From contig JBGSTO010000462.1 of assembly GCA_041736465.1 (NCBI GenBank), positions 1-64,000 of the forward strand: a stretch of 64,000 nucleotides of DNA, in the 5' to 3' direction. The notes below the pieces were generated by a model that ran no database searches, had not been told where the DNA came from, and was given only the letters and a program-made list of their open reading frames with translations. Of this stretch, positions 17,287 through 25,173 are shown one piece after another. Both the position numbers and the translations under genes were made by a program. Position 1 is the stretch's first letter; each line of letters begins with the position of its first letter. The DNA comes from JAJUJL01 sp041736465 (GTDB lineage Bacteria > Chloroflexota > Anaerolineae > Anaerolineales > UBA4823).

Positions 17287-17423
17287 TCCCCATCGATTGA
17301 GCTTCTCTTCACAAATTGAGTATAGCAAAAATTAGGTGACGGAGCAATATGCAATGACTATGAATTGGAAACGAAGCGACTCGTCCCGGGCTCCTCACCT
17401 ACCACCCTCGGAACCGTGACCTG

Positions 17424-17582
17424 ATGACCAGGGCAAGCACTTCTCATTCAGCAGTTGGGAATTCGCTTGCCACCCTGAGATTTTTCGAAGTATCGGTCGC
17501 CATGTTGTTGCTGGTGGGGTTGCTTAGCCGCTACCACAAGAAGCACCCAGGCGCCGCTGTGCTGGCGGGCAGCATGAGCTAA
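17424..17582 (+). CDS. Possible small membrane ORF or gene remnant
   Basis: ATG 17424 opens 52 codons to TAA 17582. The product starts MTRASTSHSAVGNSLATLRF, then has one hydrophobic helix (VAMLLLVGLL) and a basic tail SRYHKKHPGAAVLAGSMS. This looks like the last helix and tail of a transporter, so it may be a decayed C-terminal piece. No convincing ribosome site is present. It may equally be a chance frame. Confidence 0.22.
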   Translation: MTRASTSHSAVGNSLATLRFFEVSVAMLLLVGLLSRYHKKHPGAAVLAGSMS

Positions 17583-17663
17583 CCAGATATCTAAACCGCA
17601 TTCGCACAGGCTGCCCTGGCTTTCTGCCGAGACATCCTTGTCGATCTTAGAGCAGGGGCGTCA

Positions 17664-18098
17664 TTATCCAACCAACCCCGTATCTTCTCTGGCGATCATC
17701 GTAGCGAGCATGGTCGCCACCAGCCGGTCTTCGCCGCCATTCCGGGCGTGCACTTCACCCATGCAAACGGTTAAAGTTTTTCCGGCCCTGATCACCCAGC
17801 CCCGCGCGATCAGTTTTTCCCCCGCCGCCGGAGCGAGGAAGTTGACTTTGAACTCAACCGTCAAGACTGCCGCTGCAGGCGGCATCCGCGTGAGTGCAGC
17901 ATAGCCGCAAGCAGTATCCGCAATCAGCGTGACAATCCCGGCATGCACGAATCCATGCTGCTGGGCTAAATCCGGGCGCACCGGCAACTCAATGGTGATC
18001 TCGCCAGGTTTTACCAGTGTCAATTTCGCACCGATGGTCGCCATAACCGCCTGGCGTGAAAAACTATCCTGGACGCGCTGCGCAATATTGGGTTGCAT
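17664..18098 (-). CDS. PaaI-type hotdog thioesterase
   Basis: A 144-residue single-domain hotdog protein. The core LAQQHGFVHAGIVTLIADTACGYAAL contains the HGxxHAGxxxxxAD signature of PaaI-like acyl-CoA thioesterases, with the Asp on the helix as the likely catalytic acid. VEFKVNFLAPAAGEKLIARG is the next characteristic strand pair. It would hydrolyse aryl- or acyl-CoA esters in the cytoplasm. The start at 18098 follows GGAGGGG; the longer frame begins inside that ribosome site. It differs from the thioesterase at 1-190, so the window encodes two hotdog enzymes. Confidence 0.9.
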   Translation of the reverse strand: MQPNIAQRVQDSFSRQAVMATIGAKLTLVKPGEITIELPVRPDLAQQHGFVHAGIVTLIADTACGYAALTRMPPAAAVLTVEFKVNFLAPAAGEKLIARGWVIRAGKTLTVCMGEVHARNGGEDRLVATMLATMIAREDTGLVG

Positions 18099-18142
18099 GC
18101 ACCCCTCCACTAAATTTACCTGGCAGTATTGTCAGGGCGGCT

Positions 18143-18580
18143 TTATTCTCTACGGGTTGCCGGCCTCGCGCTGGCGCGGACGAGCGCCAGCCTGACTGCG
18201 CGATCCGCAGGCAGAGAAACGGCTGCCTCGAGCATGCGCTGGAATGGAGCTCGAGGTATCCCCTCTACGGAACGAATCCGGACGTATCCGACTTGCTTGC
18301 CGTAACCGTCGAAGATGCCGTCGGGGTCCGCCAGCAAAATGCCAAATTCGAATGCGACGTCAATCCGATCTTGGAACGGGAAGAGACCGCAGAAGTAGCC
18401 AACGTAGGGATGGTGGTAGTTGAGGCTCTTCCAGCCCAGGTTCAATTTCTCCGTGGCGTCTGGAATGGCGAGCTTGATGAGCGCTCGAAGCTCGGAGAGG
18501 GTGGAGAGGATCTCAGGCGGAAGGTCGCGGGTGAGCGCGTCGATGGACGCTGGTGGTTGATTGGTAGATGATCTTGTCAT
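18143..18580 (-). CDS. DUF1801 domain protein
   Basis: A 145-residue protein with a single DUF1801-like (YdhG-type) domain at about residues 18-125. Recognisable are LRALIKLAIPDATEKLNLGWKSLNYHHP, YFCGLFPFQDRIDVAFEFG and GKQVGYVRIRSVEGIP, which match the alpha/beta frataxin-like fold of that family. The biochemical role of the family is not established. It follows the DinB gene in the same direction after a 115-base gap and precedes the thioesterase; no operon signal is clear. The Ala/Arg-rich last 20 residues look disordered. Confidence 0.72.
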   Translation of the reverse strand: MTRSSTNQPPASIDALTRDLPPEILSTLSELRALIKLAIPDATEKLNLGWKSLNYHHPYVGYFCGLFPFQDRIDVAFEFGILLADPDGIFDGYGKQVGYVRIRSVEGIPRAPFQRMLEAAVSLPADRAVRLALVRASARPATRRE

Positions 18581-18695
18581 GGTGAATTTCTCGTGAAGAT
18601 GATTCGAGTTCTTCGGCAGCTAATCTAGACATAGAGAGTGTCGCCTGAGAACGTGATGCGCAGCTCCCGGAGGAGCCGGACTCTTTTGATGCCTG

Positions 18696-19184
18696 CTAAC
18701 CAATCCACATCAGGTATCCCAGGAAATCAAGCTCTCCTGGCGATTGCCCGTAGCCGGTCAGCATCGCGGCTGCCTCGCTCCGGTGATACGTGCCGTCATT
18801 GATCACGTGCAGGATTGTTTGCCAGCGTATCTGCCGGATCTCTCCGTCTTCACGCCACACTGCATTCAATGCAGCTTCATCCAGACCAACGACATATGAA
18901 AGCCACGCCGACTGTTCCTCCTGCCAGCGGGCCTTGAGGCTGGCAATGTCCGGAAAGGCATCCTCGCTGATCACGCCGGAATCGGGTAGATTTTGCAGTG
19001 CGACGCGCCAGCCATATTCAGTATCTAAGAGATGCACCAGTGTGCCGCGCAAAGTATGCCAGCCTGGATCGGGCGCTGCCAGGCGCGTGAAATCTGCCGC
19101 GGAAATCCGCTCGCAGGCGCTCAAGATCTCATTGTCAGCCCAGAAATTGTAGGCAATCAGCGTTTCCACATCTGCTTTGTGCAT
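18696..19184 (-). CDS. DinB family protein
   Basis: A 162-residue four-helix protein. AYNFWADNEILSACERI, GTLVHLLDTEYGWRVAL and HVINDGTYHRSEAAAML supply the three histidines expected to hold a divalent metal in the DinB/YfiT fold (His in LVHLLD, His before VIND and His in TYHRSE). Such proteins include thiol-S-transferases and damage-inducible proteins; this one has no assigned reaction. It is one of four DinB-type genes in the window. A TATAAT-like promoter could lie in the AT-rich gap beyond 19190. Confidence 0.88.
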   Translation of the reverse strand: MHKADVETLIAYNFWADNEILSACERISAADFTRLAAPDPGWHTLRGTLVHLLDTEYGWRVALQNLPDSGVISEDAFPDIASLKARWQEEQSAWLSYVVGLDEAALNAVWREDGEIRQIRWQTILHVINDGTYHRSEAAAMLTGYGQSPGELDFLGYLMWIG

Positions 19185-19382
19185 AGACTGTTCCCGAAAC
19201 CCTTCACATTTTGGCCGATTATTGTGACATCTAGAACCGTATTGAAAATTATACCAACCTGAGTGCCATTTATAATACAGCTATCAGATATTCACGCTTC
19301 GTCGAGGACAGCAAGCTGTGGGAAATACGCTCAAACGGTTGGCAGGCATCTTCAGCAGCGCGCTGGTTGAACACGTCCAGGG

Positions 19383-19475
19383 TATAAGCTGGTCGCACGT
19401 TGTAGGCCACGCACAAGCACCTAGATTCTTCGATCGCTGCGCTCCCTCAGAATGACACATTAAAAAAAGGGGCTC
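19383..19475 (-). repeat. Extended repeat family B forming the leader of the nucleotidyltransferase gene
   Basis: From TATAAGCTGGTCGCACGTTG through GGCCACGCACAAG, CTAGATTCTTCG, CAGAATGACACAT and an A-run to GGGGCTC, this stretch parallels 29675-29760 step by step. In both places it ends 4-7 bases before an ATG. The remaining gap at 19185-19382 is AT-rich near 19220-19290 and shows no gene. Confidence 0.75.
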
Positions 19476-19481
19476 TTAGCG

Positions 19482-20363
19482 ATGAATCTCCTACCCACTC
19501 TCTCTCAGCCGAAACGAGCGCTGCTCGAACAGCTCGTTGCCCGGCTCAGCTGTATTCCCGGCATGGCTGCCATCGTCCTGGGCGGCTCGTACGCCAGCGG
19601 TGCGCAGCACGATTCCTCCGATCTGGATCTCGGGCTGTATTACCTCGAAGCCAGCCCGTTTTCGATCGACGCTATCCGGCGGATTGCTGAAACCGCATCG
19701 ACCGAGCGACCGGCGACCGTCACCGGGTTCTACGAGTGGGGCGCCTGGGTCAATGGCGGCGCCTGGCTTCACACGCCGCAGGGCAAGGTCGATTTCCTGT
19801 ATCGCAGCCTGGAGCATGTCCAGCGAACGATCAGCGAAGCCTGGCAGGGTATTTCGCACCACGACTACGACCAGCAGCCCACCCACGGCTTTTACAGTGT
19901 GATTTACCTGGCTGAAATCAAAATCTGCATTCCGCTTTATGATCCTGAGATGCTGATCGCCGGGCTCAAACGCCAGGTGGAGACCTATCCTCCAAGGTTG
20001 AAGCAGGCGATCATTTCGGATTCGCTCTGGGCGGTGGAATTTACCCTGCTGCACGCCCGCAGCTTCGCCGCGCAAGGAGACATCTACAATACCGCGGGGT
20101 GCCTGGCACGGGCGGCATCCAGCCTCACGCAAGCTCTTTTCGCCTTGAACGAGCGCTATTTCATTGGCGATAAGCAGGCGATGGAGACGATTGCCGCCTT
20201 CCCGCTGCTGCCTGTGGGCTACGTTCAGCAGGTCGAGCGATTGCTGGCTTGTGCTGGCAGCAGCGCGCAGGAGCTGGCAGAAACGGCCGGCAATCTCGAA
20301 CAGCTCTGGCGCAGCGTACTGGCGCTGCCTTGTGTGCAGTATGAGCCAAAGTTTCATGTCTGA
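19482..20363 (+). CDS. Nucleotidyltransferase-domain protein (MNT/aminoglycoside-type fold)
   Basis: A 293-residue protein. The N-terminal nucleotidyltransferase motif GGSYASGAQHDSSDLDLGLYY (about residues 35-55) has the GGS and the paired Asp (DLDL) needed for metal and NTP binding; a third acidic strand VDFLY follows about 50 residues later. The C-terminal half is helical (LKQAIISDSLWAVEFTLLHARSF, LFALNERYFIGDKQAM), like DUF4037 or kanamycin-nucleotidyltransferase-type proteins. Substrate unknown; drug modification, RNA tailing or protein AMPylation are all possible for the fold. A broken gene follows 14 bases later in the same direction. Confidence 0.8.
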   Translation: MNLLPTLSQPKRALLEQLVARLSCIPGMAAIVLGGSYASGAQHDSSDLDLGLYYLEASPFSIDAIRRIAETASTERPATVTGFYEWGAWVNGGAWLHTPQGKVDFLYRSLEHVQRTISEAWQGISHHDYDQQPTHGFYSVIYLAEIKICIPLYDPEMLIAGLKRQVETYPPRLKQAIISDSLWAVEFTLLHARSFAAQGDIYNTAGCLARAASSLTQALFALNERYFIGDKQAMETIAAFPLLPVGYVQQVERLLACAGSSAQELAETAGNLEQLWRSVLALPCVQYEPKFHV

Positions 20364-20377
20364 AAAACCTTATTGAC

Positions 20378-20628
20378 ATGCCTGAAATCTTGCAAGAGTT
20401 CCGCACCTGGCAGGCTGCCTGCGAAGAAATGCTAGACAGGCCTTTTCCGCCGCAAAGCTCAATCCCTGGTATACCGCTGGCTGGCTCAATTACCAGATGA
20501 TGTTGTGGGATTGGGTGAGCCTGGATGAATCCGATATACTCAGGGCGACCGATTGGCTGTACGAGAGAAAGCAAATCAGCGAGGAAGAGCGGGTTGAGTT
20601 TCAAAATTTTGTAAAACTCCATGCTTAA
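20378..20628 (+). pseudogene. Small helical protein gene broken by a one-base frameshift
   Basis: From ATG 20378 the frame reads MPEILQEFRTWQAACEEMLDR and then degenerates and stops. From about 20441 the next frame reads AFSAAKLNPWYTAGWLNYQ, then MMLWDWVSLDESDILRATDW, then ISEEERVEFQNFVKLHA and a TAA at 20626-20628. Both pieces look like protein and join smoothly near GACAGGCCTTTTCC. The 251-base span is two more than a multiple of three, which fits loss of one base. Repaired, it would be about 83 residues, acidic and helical, with several Trp. Whether this is real decay or a sequencing error in the T/C run cannot be told. No family recognised. Confidence 0.68.
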
Positions 20629-20657
20629 GTCCGGCTCGTCTATTCAAGGAAGGAAAT

Positions 20658-21158
20658 ATGGAACAGTTTCACGATTACATGGCTGAATACCGCAAACAGC
20701 TCGAAAAAGGGGCGATTCAAAAGGCATACAAAGGGCTGATAGATTACATCCTGGGTCTAAAAACCTATCTGCAGAAGAAGTATCCCGATTATTCAGTCTC
20801 CAGCAGCCTGTATTTTGGCTACATGGACATGACCTACTTCTCCTTTACGCCGGCCTCGCTCCAAAATCGGAAGCTGAAAATTGCGATCGTGTTCGTCTAT
20901 GATACCTTTCGCTTCGAAGCTTGGCTGTGCGGAGCCAACCGGCAGGTGCAATCGGAATACTGGAAGCTGCTCAAGACGACCGGTTGGACTCAATACCACA
21001 TCGTACCCAGCATCAAAGGAATCGATTCGATTGTAGAGCACGTATTGGTGGAGGAACCGAATTTTCGCGATCTGGATGTGCTGACCAGTCGAATCGAGCG
21101 CGGCGCCTTGAAGTTCATCGCGGATGTGGAAGGCTTCCTCGCTGCGCATTCCCTCTGA
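20658..21158 (+). CDS. Conserved-looking hypothetical protein (DUF7000-like)
   Basis: A 166-residue cytoplasmic protein preceded by a strong AAGGAAGG ribosome site. It starts with amphipathic helices (YMAEYRKQLEKGAIQKAYKGLIDYILGLKTYLQKKYPDY) and continues with beta strands SSLYFGYMDMTYFSFTP, LKIAIVFVYDTFRFEAWLCGANRQVQSEYW, ending in a helical tail IERGALKFIADVEGFLA. From memory this resembles proteins grouped as DUF7000, which have no known activity. A related role with the nucleotidyltransferase and the broken gene just upstream is possible from position only. Confidence 0.7.
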   Translation: MEQFHDYMAEYRKQLEKGAIQKAYKGLIDYILGLKTYLQKKYPDYSVSSSLYFGYMDMTYFSFTPASLQNRKLKIAIVFVYDTFRFEAWLCGANRQVQSEYWKLLKTTGWTQYHIVPSIKGIDSIVEHVLVEEPNFRDLDVLTSRIERGALKFIADVEGFLAAHSL

Positions 21159-21235
21159 CGCCGCTGGCGGGCATTTTGCACCAGGAAGCCGGTAAAAATT
21201 ATGGGGCTGCGCCGCTTCTCTGATACAATCACCCC

Positions 21236-23050
21236 ATGCAGTTTCCACCTCCGCTCAACTGTGCAATCCTGCGCGACGGTCCTGGCAACGAGTGGCTGTA
21301 CTTCCATTCGCCGGTTGAGATTATCCAGGCTTACCAGCTCGACCAGGTACTGCCTGCCTTAGCACAGATCGAGAATCAGGTACAGCAGGGGCTGCACGCC
21401 GCCGGCTTCATCAGCTACGAGGCCTCGCCAGCCTTCGACCCCTGCCTGGAGACGCATCCTGCCGGCGATTTCCCCCTGCTGTGGTTCGGGCTGTACCCCG
21501 AGCCGCAGCGCCTGGCTCGCCTGCCCGTGCCTGCCGGTGAGGACGACCTGCCTGTACTGGACTGGCAGCCAAACGTCACCCGCCCCAGCTACGATGCCGC
21601 CATCGACCGCATCAAAGAGCACATCGCTCGCGGTGACACCTACCAGGTGAACTACACCATGCGGCTGCGCACGCCCTTCGATGGCGACCCGTGGGCGCTC
21701 TTTTTGCACCTGGCTGCCGCTCAGAACGCCGGTTACGCCGCATTCCTCGATACCGGGCGCTATGTGCTGTGCTCGGCCTCTCCGGAGCTGTTCTTCAAAC
21801 TGGATGGCGAGACGATCAGCGCCAAACCAATGAAGGGCACCGCCAGGCGCGGCTGCACGCTGGCGGAGGACCGCGCCCAAGCTGGATGGCTGCATCACTC
21901 GGAGAAAGACCGCGCCGAAAACGTGATGATCGTGGACATGCTGCGCAACGACCTGGGCCGCGTGGCGCAGGTGGGCAGCGTGCACGTGCCACGCCTGTTC
22001 GAGGTGGAGCGCTATCCCACCGTGTGGCAGATGACCTCCACCGTTGCCGCCCGCACCCAGGCCTCTCTGGTGGAAATATTCAAAGCGATCTTTCCCTGTG
22101 CTTCGATCACCGGCGCTCCCAAGCGCCGCACCATGCAGATCATCGCTTCACTGGAGACCGGCCCACGCCGGGCGTACTGCGGCGCCATCGGCAGCCTGTC
22201 GCCAGGGCGCCGGGCGCAGTTCAACGTCGCTATCCGCACGGTGATCGTCGACCGGCAGCAGGCGCAGGCCGAGTACGGCGTGGGCGGCGGTATCGTTTGG
22301 GATTCGACCCGGCAGGGCGAGCACGACGAGTGCCTGGTGAAAGCGCGCGTGCTCACGGCCCCACGTCCAGATTTCCACCTACTGGAGAGCCTGCTGTGGT
22401 CGCCGGAGACCGGTCTGTATCTGCTGGAGGGTCATCTGCAGCGGCTGCGCGAGTCGGCTGAGTACTTTGATTTTCGTCTCGATGAAGCGCGTTTGCTGGC
22501 TGATCTGCATTCTTTCACAAAAGGGCTTCCGCCCAGTGCGCATAAACTGCGCCTGCTGCTCGCCAAAGACGGCGAACTCAAGCTCGAAGCGCAGCCGCTG
22601 GATGCAAGCGGGCTGCCGGGTGGTTGGCCACACGAGGCGCCGCGCTTAGAGCGTACCGCCAATGGGCTGCGGCTGGGGATTGCCCCGCAGCCGGTGGACC
22701 GAGACGACCCTTTCCTTTACCATAAGACCACCCGCCGCCAGGTGTACGATCAGGCGCTGGCTTCCTGCCCGGAATGCAGCGACGTGATCCTGTGGAACCA
22801 GCTCGGCGAGCTGACCGAAACCTGTTTCGGCAACCTGGTGGTGACGCTGGACGGTCAGCGGCTCACCCCGGCGCTGGGCTGCGGGCTGCTGCCGGGGGTG
22901 TTCCGCTCCTGGCTGCTGCAGACCGGGCAGGCGCAGGAAGCCGTGCTGCTGCGGGATGACCTCCCGCGCTGCACGGAAATTTATGTCGTCAATTCCGTTC
23001 GCGGTTGGCGGCAGGCTCAGGTGATGTATGGCACGCACGCTTACGCTTAA
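21236..23050 (+). CDS. pabB-pabC: Fused aminodeoxychorismate synthase component I and aminodeoxychorismate lyase
   Basis: A 604-residue bifunctional folate-pathway enzyme. Residues 1 to about 375 are a chorismate-binding domain with SASPELFFKLDGETISAKPMKGTARRG, DMLRNDLGRVAQVGSV and CASITGAPKRRTMQIIASLE. The Lys in PMKGT is the residue that marks PabB rather than anthranilate synthase. The C-terminal part is a class IV PLP aminotransferase with YLLEGHLQRLRESAEYF, FLYHKTTRR and ELTETCFGNLVVTLDG, the aminodeoxychorismate lyase signature. Together they turn chorismate into p-aminobenzoate; a glutaminase (PabA) must be elsewhere. It overlaps the next gene by 23 bases. Confidence 0.92.
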   Translation: MQFPPPLNCAILRDGPGNEWLYFHSPVEIIQAYQLDQVLPALAQIENQVQQGLHAAGFISYEASPAFDPCLETHPAGDFPLLWFGLYPEPQRLARLPVPAGEDDLPVLDWQPNVTRPSYDAAIDRIKEHIARGDTYQVNYTMRLRTPFDGDPWALFLHLAAAQNAGYAAFLDTGRYVLCSASPELFFKLDGETISAKPMKGTARRGCTLAEDRAQAGWLHHSEKDRAENVMIVDMLRNDLGRVAQVGSVHVPRLFEVERYPTVWQMTSTVAARTQASLVEIFKAIFPCASITGAPKRRTMQIIASLETGPRRAYCGAIGSLSPGRRAQFNVAIRTVIVDRQQAQAEYGVGGGIVWDSTRQGEHDECLVKARVLTAPRPDFHLLESLLWSPETGLYLLEGHLQRLRESAEYFDFRLDEARLLADLHSFTKGLPPSAHKLRLLLAKDGELKLEAQPLDASGLPGGWPHEAPRLERTANGLRLGIAPQPVDRDDPFLYHKTTRRQVYDQALASCPECSDVILWNQLGELTETCFGNLVVTLDGQRLTPALGCGLLPGVFRSWLLQTGQAQEAVLLRDDLPRCTEIYVVNSVRGWRQAQVMYGTHAYA

Positions 23051-23561
23051 ATTTACCCCTACCCCCGATGATTACGCCCGCACGGTGACGGTGATGACGC
23101 TCCGGCGCTGGCCGGTGCGCATCTTTACTGCGATGATGGTTGCTGCTCCATTAGCCGGTCTCTACATGCTGCTGACCGGCGGCGAGCAGCAGACTTACGT
23201 GGCGCTGTACTTCCTGCTGATGCCGCTGGTTTACTTCGTCTTTATCTTCTGGCTCAATCCCACCACGACCAGGCGCAAGATCGCCGCCAGCGAGCGCCTG
23301 CGCAGTCCATCTACCTGGATGGCAGGGGCGCGCACGCTGACCATCAAGAACGCTTACAAAGAACACAAGCTCAACTGGAGCGATTTCAGCCCGCTGGTAG
23401 AGCACCCCCGCTACTTCCTGCTGCCTTACCGCGATAAGCCGCGCGCCTACCATTTCCTGCCGCGGCGTGCCTTTGAGTCCCCTGAACAGGAACAGGCTTT
23501 CCTCGAGCTTGCCCGACAGGGCATCGCACAGCCCGGAAAGAAGAAAGAAAAACGTACATGA
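23028..23561 (+). CDS. YcxB-like membrane protein
   Basis: A 177-residue protein with two closely spaced hydrophobic helices (about 30-50 and 60-80: IFTAMMVAAPLAGLYMLL and LYFLLMPLVYFVFIFWL) after a beta-type start LTLKFTPTPDDYART. The C-terminal part, with ARTLTIKNAYKEHKLNWSDFSPLVEHPRYFLLPY and FHFLPRRAF-like sequence, matches the layout of YcxB proteins (unknown function). It overlaps pabB-pabC by 23 bases and the MBL gene by four, so the three are likely one transcript, though no functional link is evident. Confidence 0.7.
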   Translation: MARTLTLKFTPTPDDYARTVTVMTLRRWPVRIFTAMMVAAPLAGLYMLLTGGEQQTYVALYFLLMPLVYFVFIFWLNPTTTRRKIAASERLRSPSTWMAGARTLTIKNAYKEHKLNWSDFSPLVEHPRYFLLPYRDKPRAYHFLPRRAFESPEQEQAFLELARQGIAQPGKKKEKRT

Positions 23562-24346
23562 AGCTTACCCTGCTGCGCCACGCCACACTTCTGCTGGAAT
23601 ACGGCGGTCTGCGCCTGCTGGTGGACCCCATGCTCAGCACTGCCGGTGCGCTGGACCCGGTTGCCAATGCTGGCAACGAGCGGCGCATTCCACTGGTGGA
23701 GCTGCCGCTCTCACCGGCGGCGTTGGTCGAGCTGATCGCCAGCCTGGATGCTGTGCTGCTGACCCACTCCCACCGCGATCATTGGGATGCAGCCGCTCAG
23801 CAGATGCTGCCCAGGGAGCTGACCGTTTTGTGCCAGCCCGAAGACGAAACCAAGCTGAAGCAGGCCGGTTTTACGCAGGCGCAGGCGATTGAAGACAGCG
23901 TGCTGTGGTGCGGCGTTCGCTTGCACCGCACCGGCGGCGAACACGGCACTGGCGAGATCGGTAAACGCATGGGGCAGGTATCCGGCTTCATTCTGCAGAC
24001 AGATGGCGAGCCTGCGCTCTACATTGCTGGAGATACCATCTGGTGCCCGGCGGTGGATCAGGCGCTGAAAGCGTTCTCGCCCCAGGTGGTGGTGATCAAC
24101 GCCGGCGAAGCCCGCTTTCTGCAGGGCGATCCGATCACCATGTCCGCCGCGGACGTGGCACAGGTCTGTCGCGCCGCCCCCGATGCGCAGGTGGTCGCTG
24201 TGCACTTCGAGACGGTCAACCACTGCCGCCTGAGCCGAGCCGCGCTGCGAGAATTCCTGGTAGGCGAGGGGCTGCATGAGCAGGTGTGCATTCCGGCGGA
24301 TGGGGAGATGCTTGAGTTCCCAAACGGGGTGGGCCTTGGCAGTTGA
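23558..24346 (+). CDS. MBL-fold metal-dependent hydrolase (UlaG-like)
   Basis: A 262-residue beta-lactamase-fold enzyme. THSHRDHWD holds the metal ligands; LYIAGDTIW, VVINAGEARF and VAVHFETVNHC provide the later Asp and His. LRHATLLLEYGGLRLLVDPML at the N-terminus is typical of the UlaG/L-ascorbate-6-phosphate-lactonase branch, many of whose members have unknown substrates. The ATG overlaps the previous stop (ATGA). Repeat A3 follows five bases after the stop codon. Confidence 0.9.
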   Translation: MKLTLLRHATLLLEYGGLRLLVDPMLSTAGALDPVANAGNERRIPLVELPLSPAALVELIASLDAVLLTHSHRDHWDAAAQQMLPRELTVLCQPEDETKLKQAGFTQAQAIEDSVLWCGVRLHRTGGEHGTGEIGKRMGQVSGFILQTDGEPALYIAGDTIWCPAVDQALKAFSPQVVVINAGEARFLQGDPITMSAADVAQVCRAAPDAQVVAVHFETVNHCRLSRAALREFLVGEGLHEQVCIPADGEMLEFPNGVGLGS

Positions 24347-24350
24347 AGCA

Positions 24351-24439
24351 GCCATCCACGAATGATGCCACGAATACGCGAATGAACGCCCTTCTCGCGC
24401 GGCATTATTCGAGTATTCGTGATCTTATTCGTGGAAGGC
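24351..24439. repeat. Repeat family A, copy 3
   Basis: It begins GCCATCCACGAATGATGCCA and ends ATTCGTGGAAGGC; the middle has CACGAATACGCGAATGAACG and CATTATTCGAGTATTCGTG, so both halves pair imperfectly over most of the element. Placed directly after the MBL gene stop, it may serve as its transcript end. Confidence 0.78.
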
Positions 24440-24485
24440 TCACTGCCTCTTCAAATCTCAGTACCCTCCTGGAGGTATCGCTTTT

Positions 24486-25058
24486 ATGCTTGTCAACCGC
24501 CTGAGCTTGTTGCTCTCCCTTCCCCTCCTAATCCTGCTTTCTGCCTGCAAGTCTCCAGCCTCGGAACCGCCGCTCGCAGATGGGCATTCCGGTGACGAGA
24601 CCAGTCATGCCGCGGCAGCGACACCCCTGCCTGGCTGGAAAACTTACCACAATGAGAAATACGCCTTCACCCTGGACGTTCCACCGGGCTGGCGGGTAAT
24701 GGAGACTCCCAACCCGGATTATCCAACAGAAAGCGAGCAGATCTGGCTCAGCGCAGAAGCCTTTCCGCCCTTTGCTGAGAACATTCTGCCGGACGTGCTG
24801 GTCACCATCTCTGCTGATAGCCCGGCCTCACGCTGGGAGCCGCAGTATTTCGACGATTACAGTGTTGAGCTGTTCGCAGGCGTGCTGCCGGTGGAGGGCA
24901 CCTACGTCAGCGGGGTGCATAAAGAAACCGGTCGTCGCGAAGAGGTGGTGATTGCCCGCCTGCCGGGTGGGGCGTTCCTGGAGCTGCAGCGCAGCGGAGT
25001 GGAAGAGATGAGTGAGATATTTAACCAGGTGGTGAGGACGTTGAGGCCGGTGGAGTAG
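24486..25058 (+). CDS. Secreted lipoprotein, PsbP-like beta domain
   Basis: A 190-residue lipoprotein: signal helix RLSLLLSLPLLILLSAC with lipobox LSAC (Cys about 21), a low-complexity spacer SPASEPPLADGHSGDE, then a domain starting WKTYHNEKYAFTLDVPPGWRVMET. An N-E-x-Y-x-F-T-L-x-V-P-P-G-W opening is characteristic of PsbP/Mog1-like small beta proteins in bacterial lipoproteins. The end FNQVVRTLRPVE closes that fold. Ligand and role unknown; likely anchored on the outer side of the membrane. Confidence 0.8.
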   Translation: MLVNRLSLLLSLPLLILLSACKSPASEPPLADGHSGDETSHAAAATPLPGWKTYHNEKYAFTLDVPPGWRVMETPNPDYPTESEQIWLSAEAFPPFAENILPDVLVTISADSPASRWEPQYFDDYSVELFAGVLPVEGTYVSGVHKETGRREEVVIARLPGGAFLELQRSGVEEMSEIFNQVVRTLRPVE

Positions 25059-25173
25059 GGGGATAACACAAATTATGAGCTGGAATATAATAGAATAAGA
25101 AATCTGCGTACACCGGCGGATTAACCTCTTGGTGTCTGGCTCATCTGTGATCTGGGGATAAACCACAAGTCTC

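Larger units (their letters stand above)
17070..17663. other. Long intergenic stretch with a family A repeat and a small ORF
   Basis: About 594 bases between the surface protein start and the thioesterase. It holds repeat A2 (17211-17286), a 52-codon plus-strand ORF (17424-17582) and otherwise no frame longer than 60 codons that looks like protein. I saw no RNA gene. A promoter for the surface protein must lie here, but no clear consensus was recognised. Confidence 0.5.

Noticed and set aside
19276..19400. Minus-strand open stretch that could be the end of a decayed gene
   Set aside because: It begins within the family B repeat, has no start codon or family motif and the similar part recurs at 29675-29700, so the apparent coding is most likely repeat sequence.
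21691..22461. Plus-strand frame of 256 codons inside the PabB-PabC gene
   Set aside because: It is rich in Arg/Gly/Ala/Pro with no domain pattern; the overlapping frame is a complete folate enzyme.
201..24439. Repeats as a CRISPR array
   Set aside because: The copies are thousands of bases apart, vary in length and are palindromic; there are no regular spacers and no cas genes.
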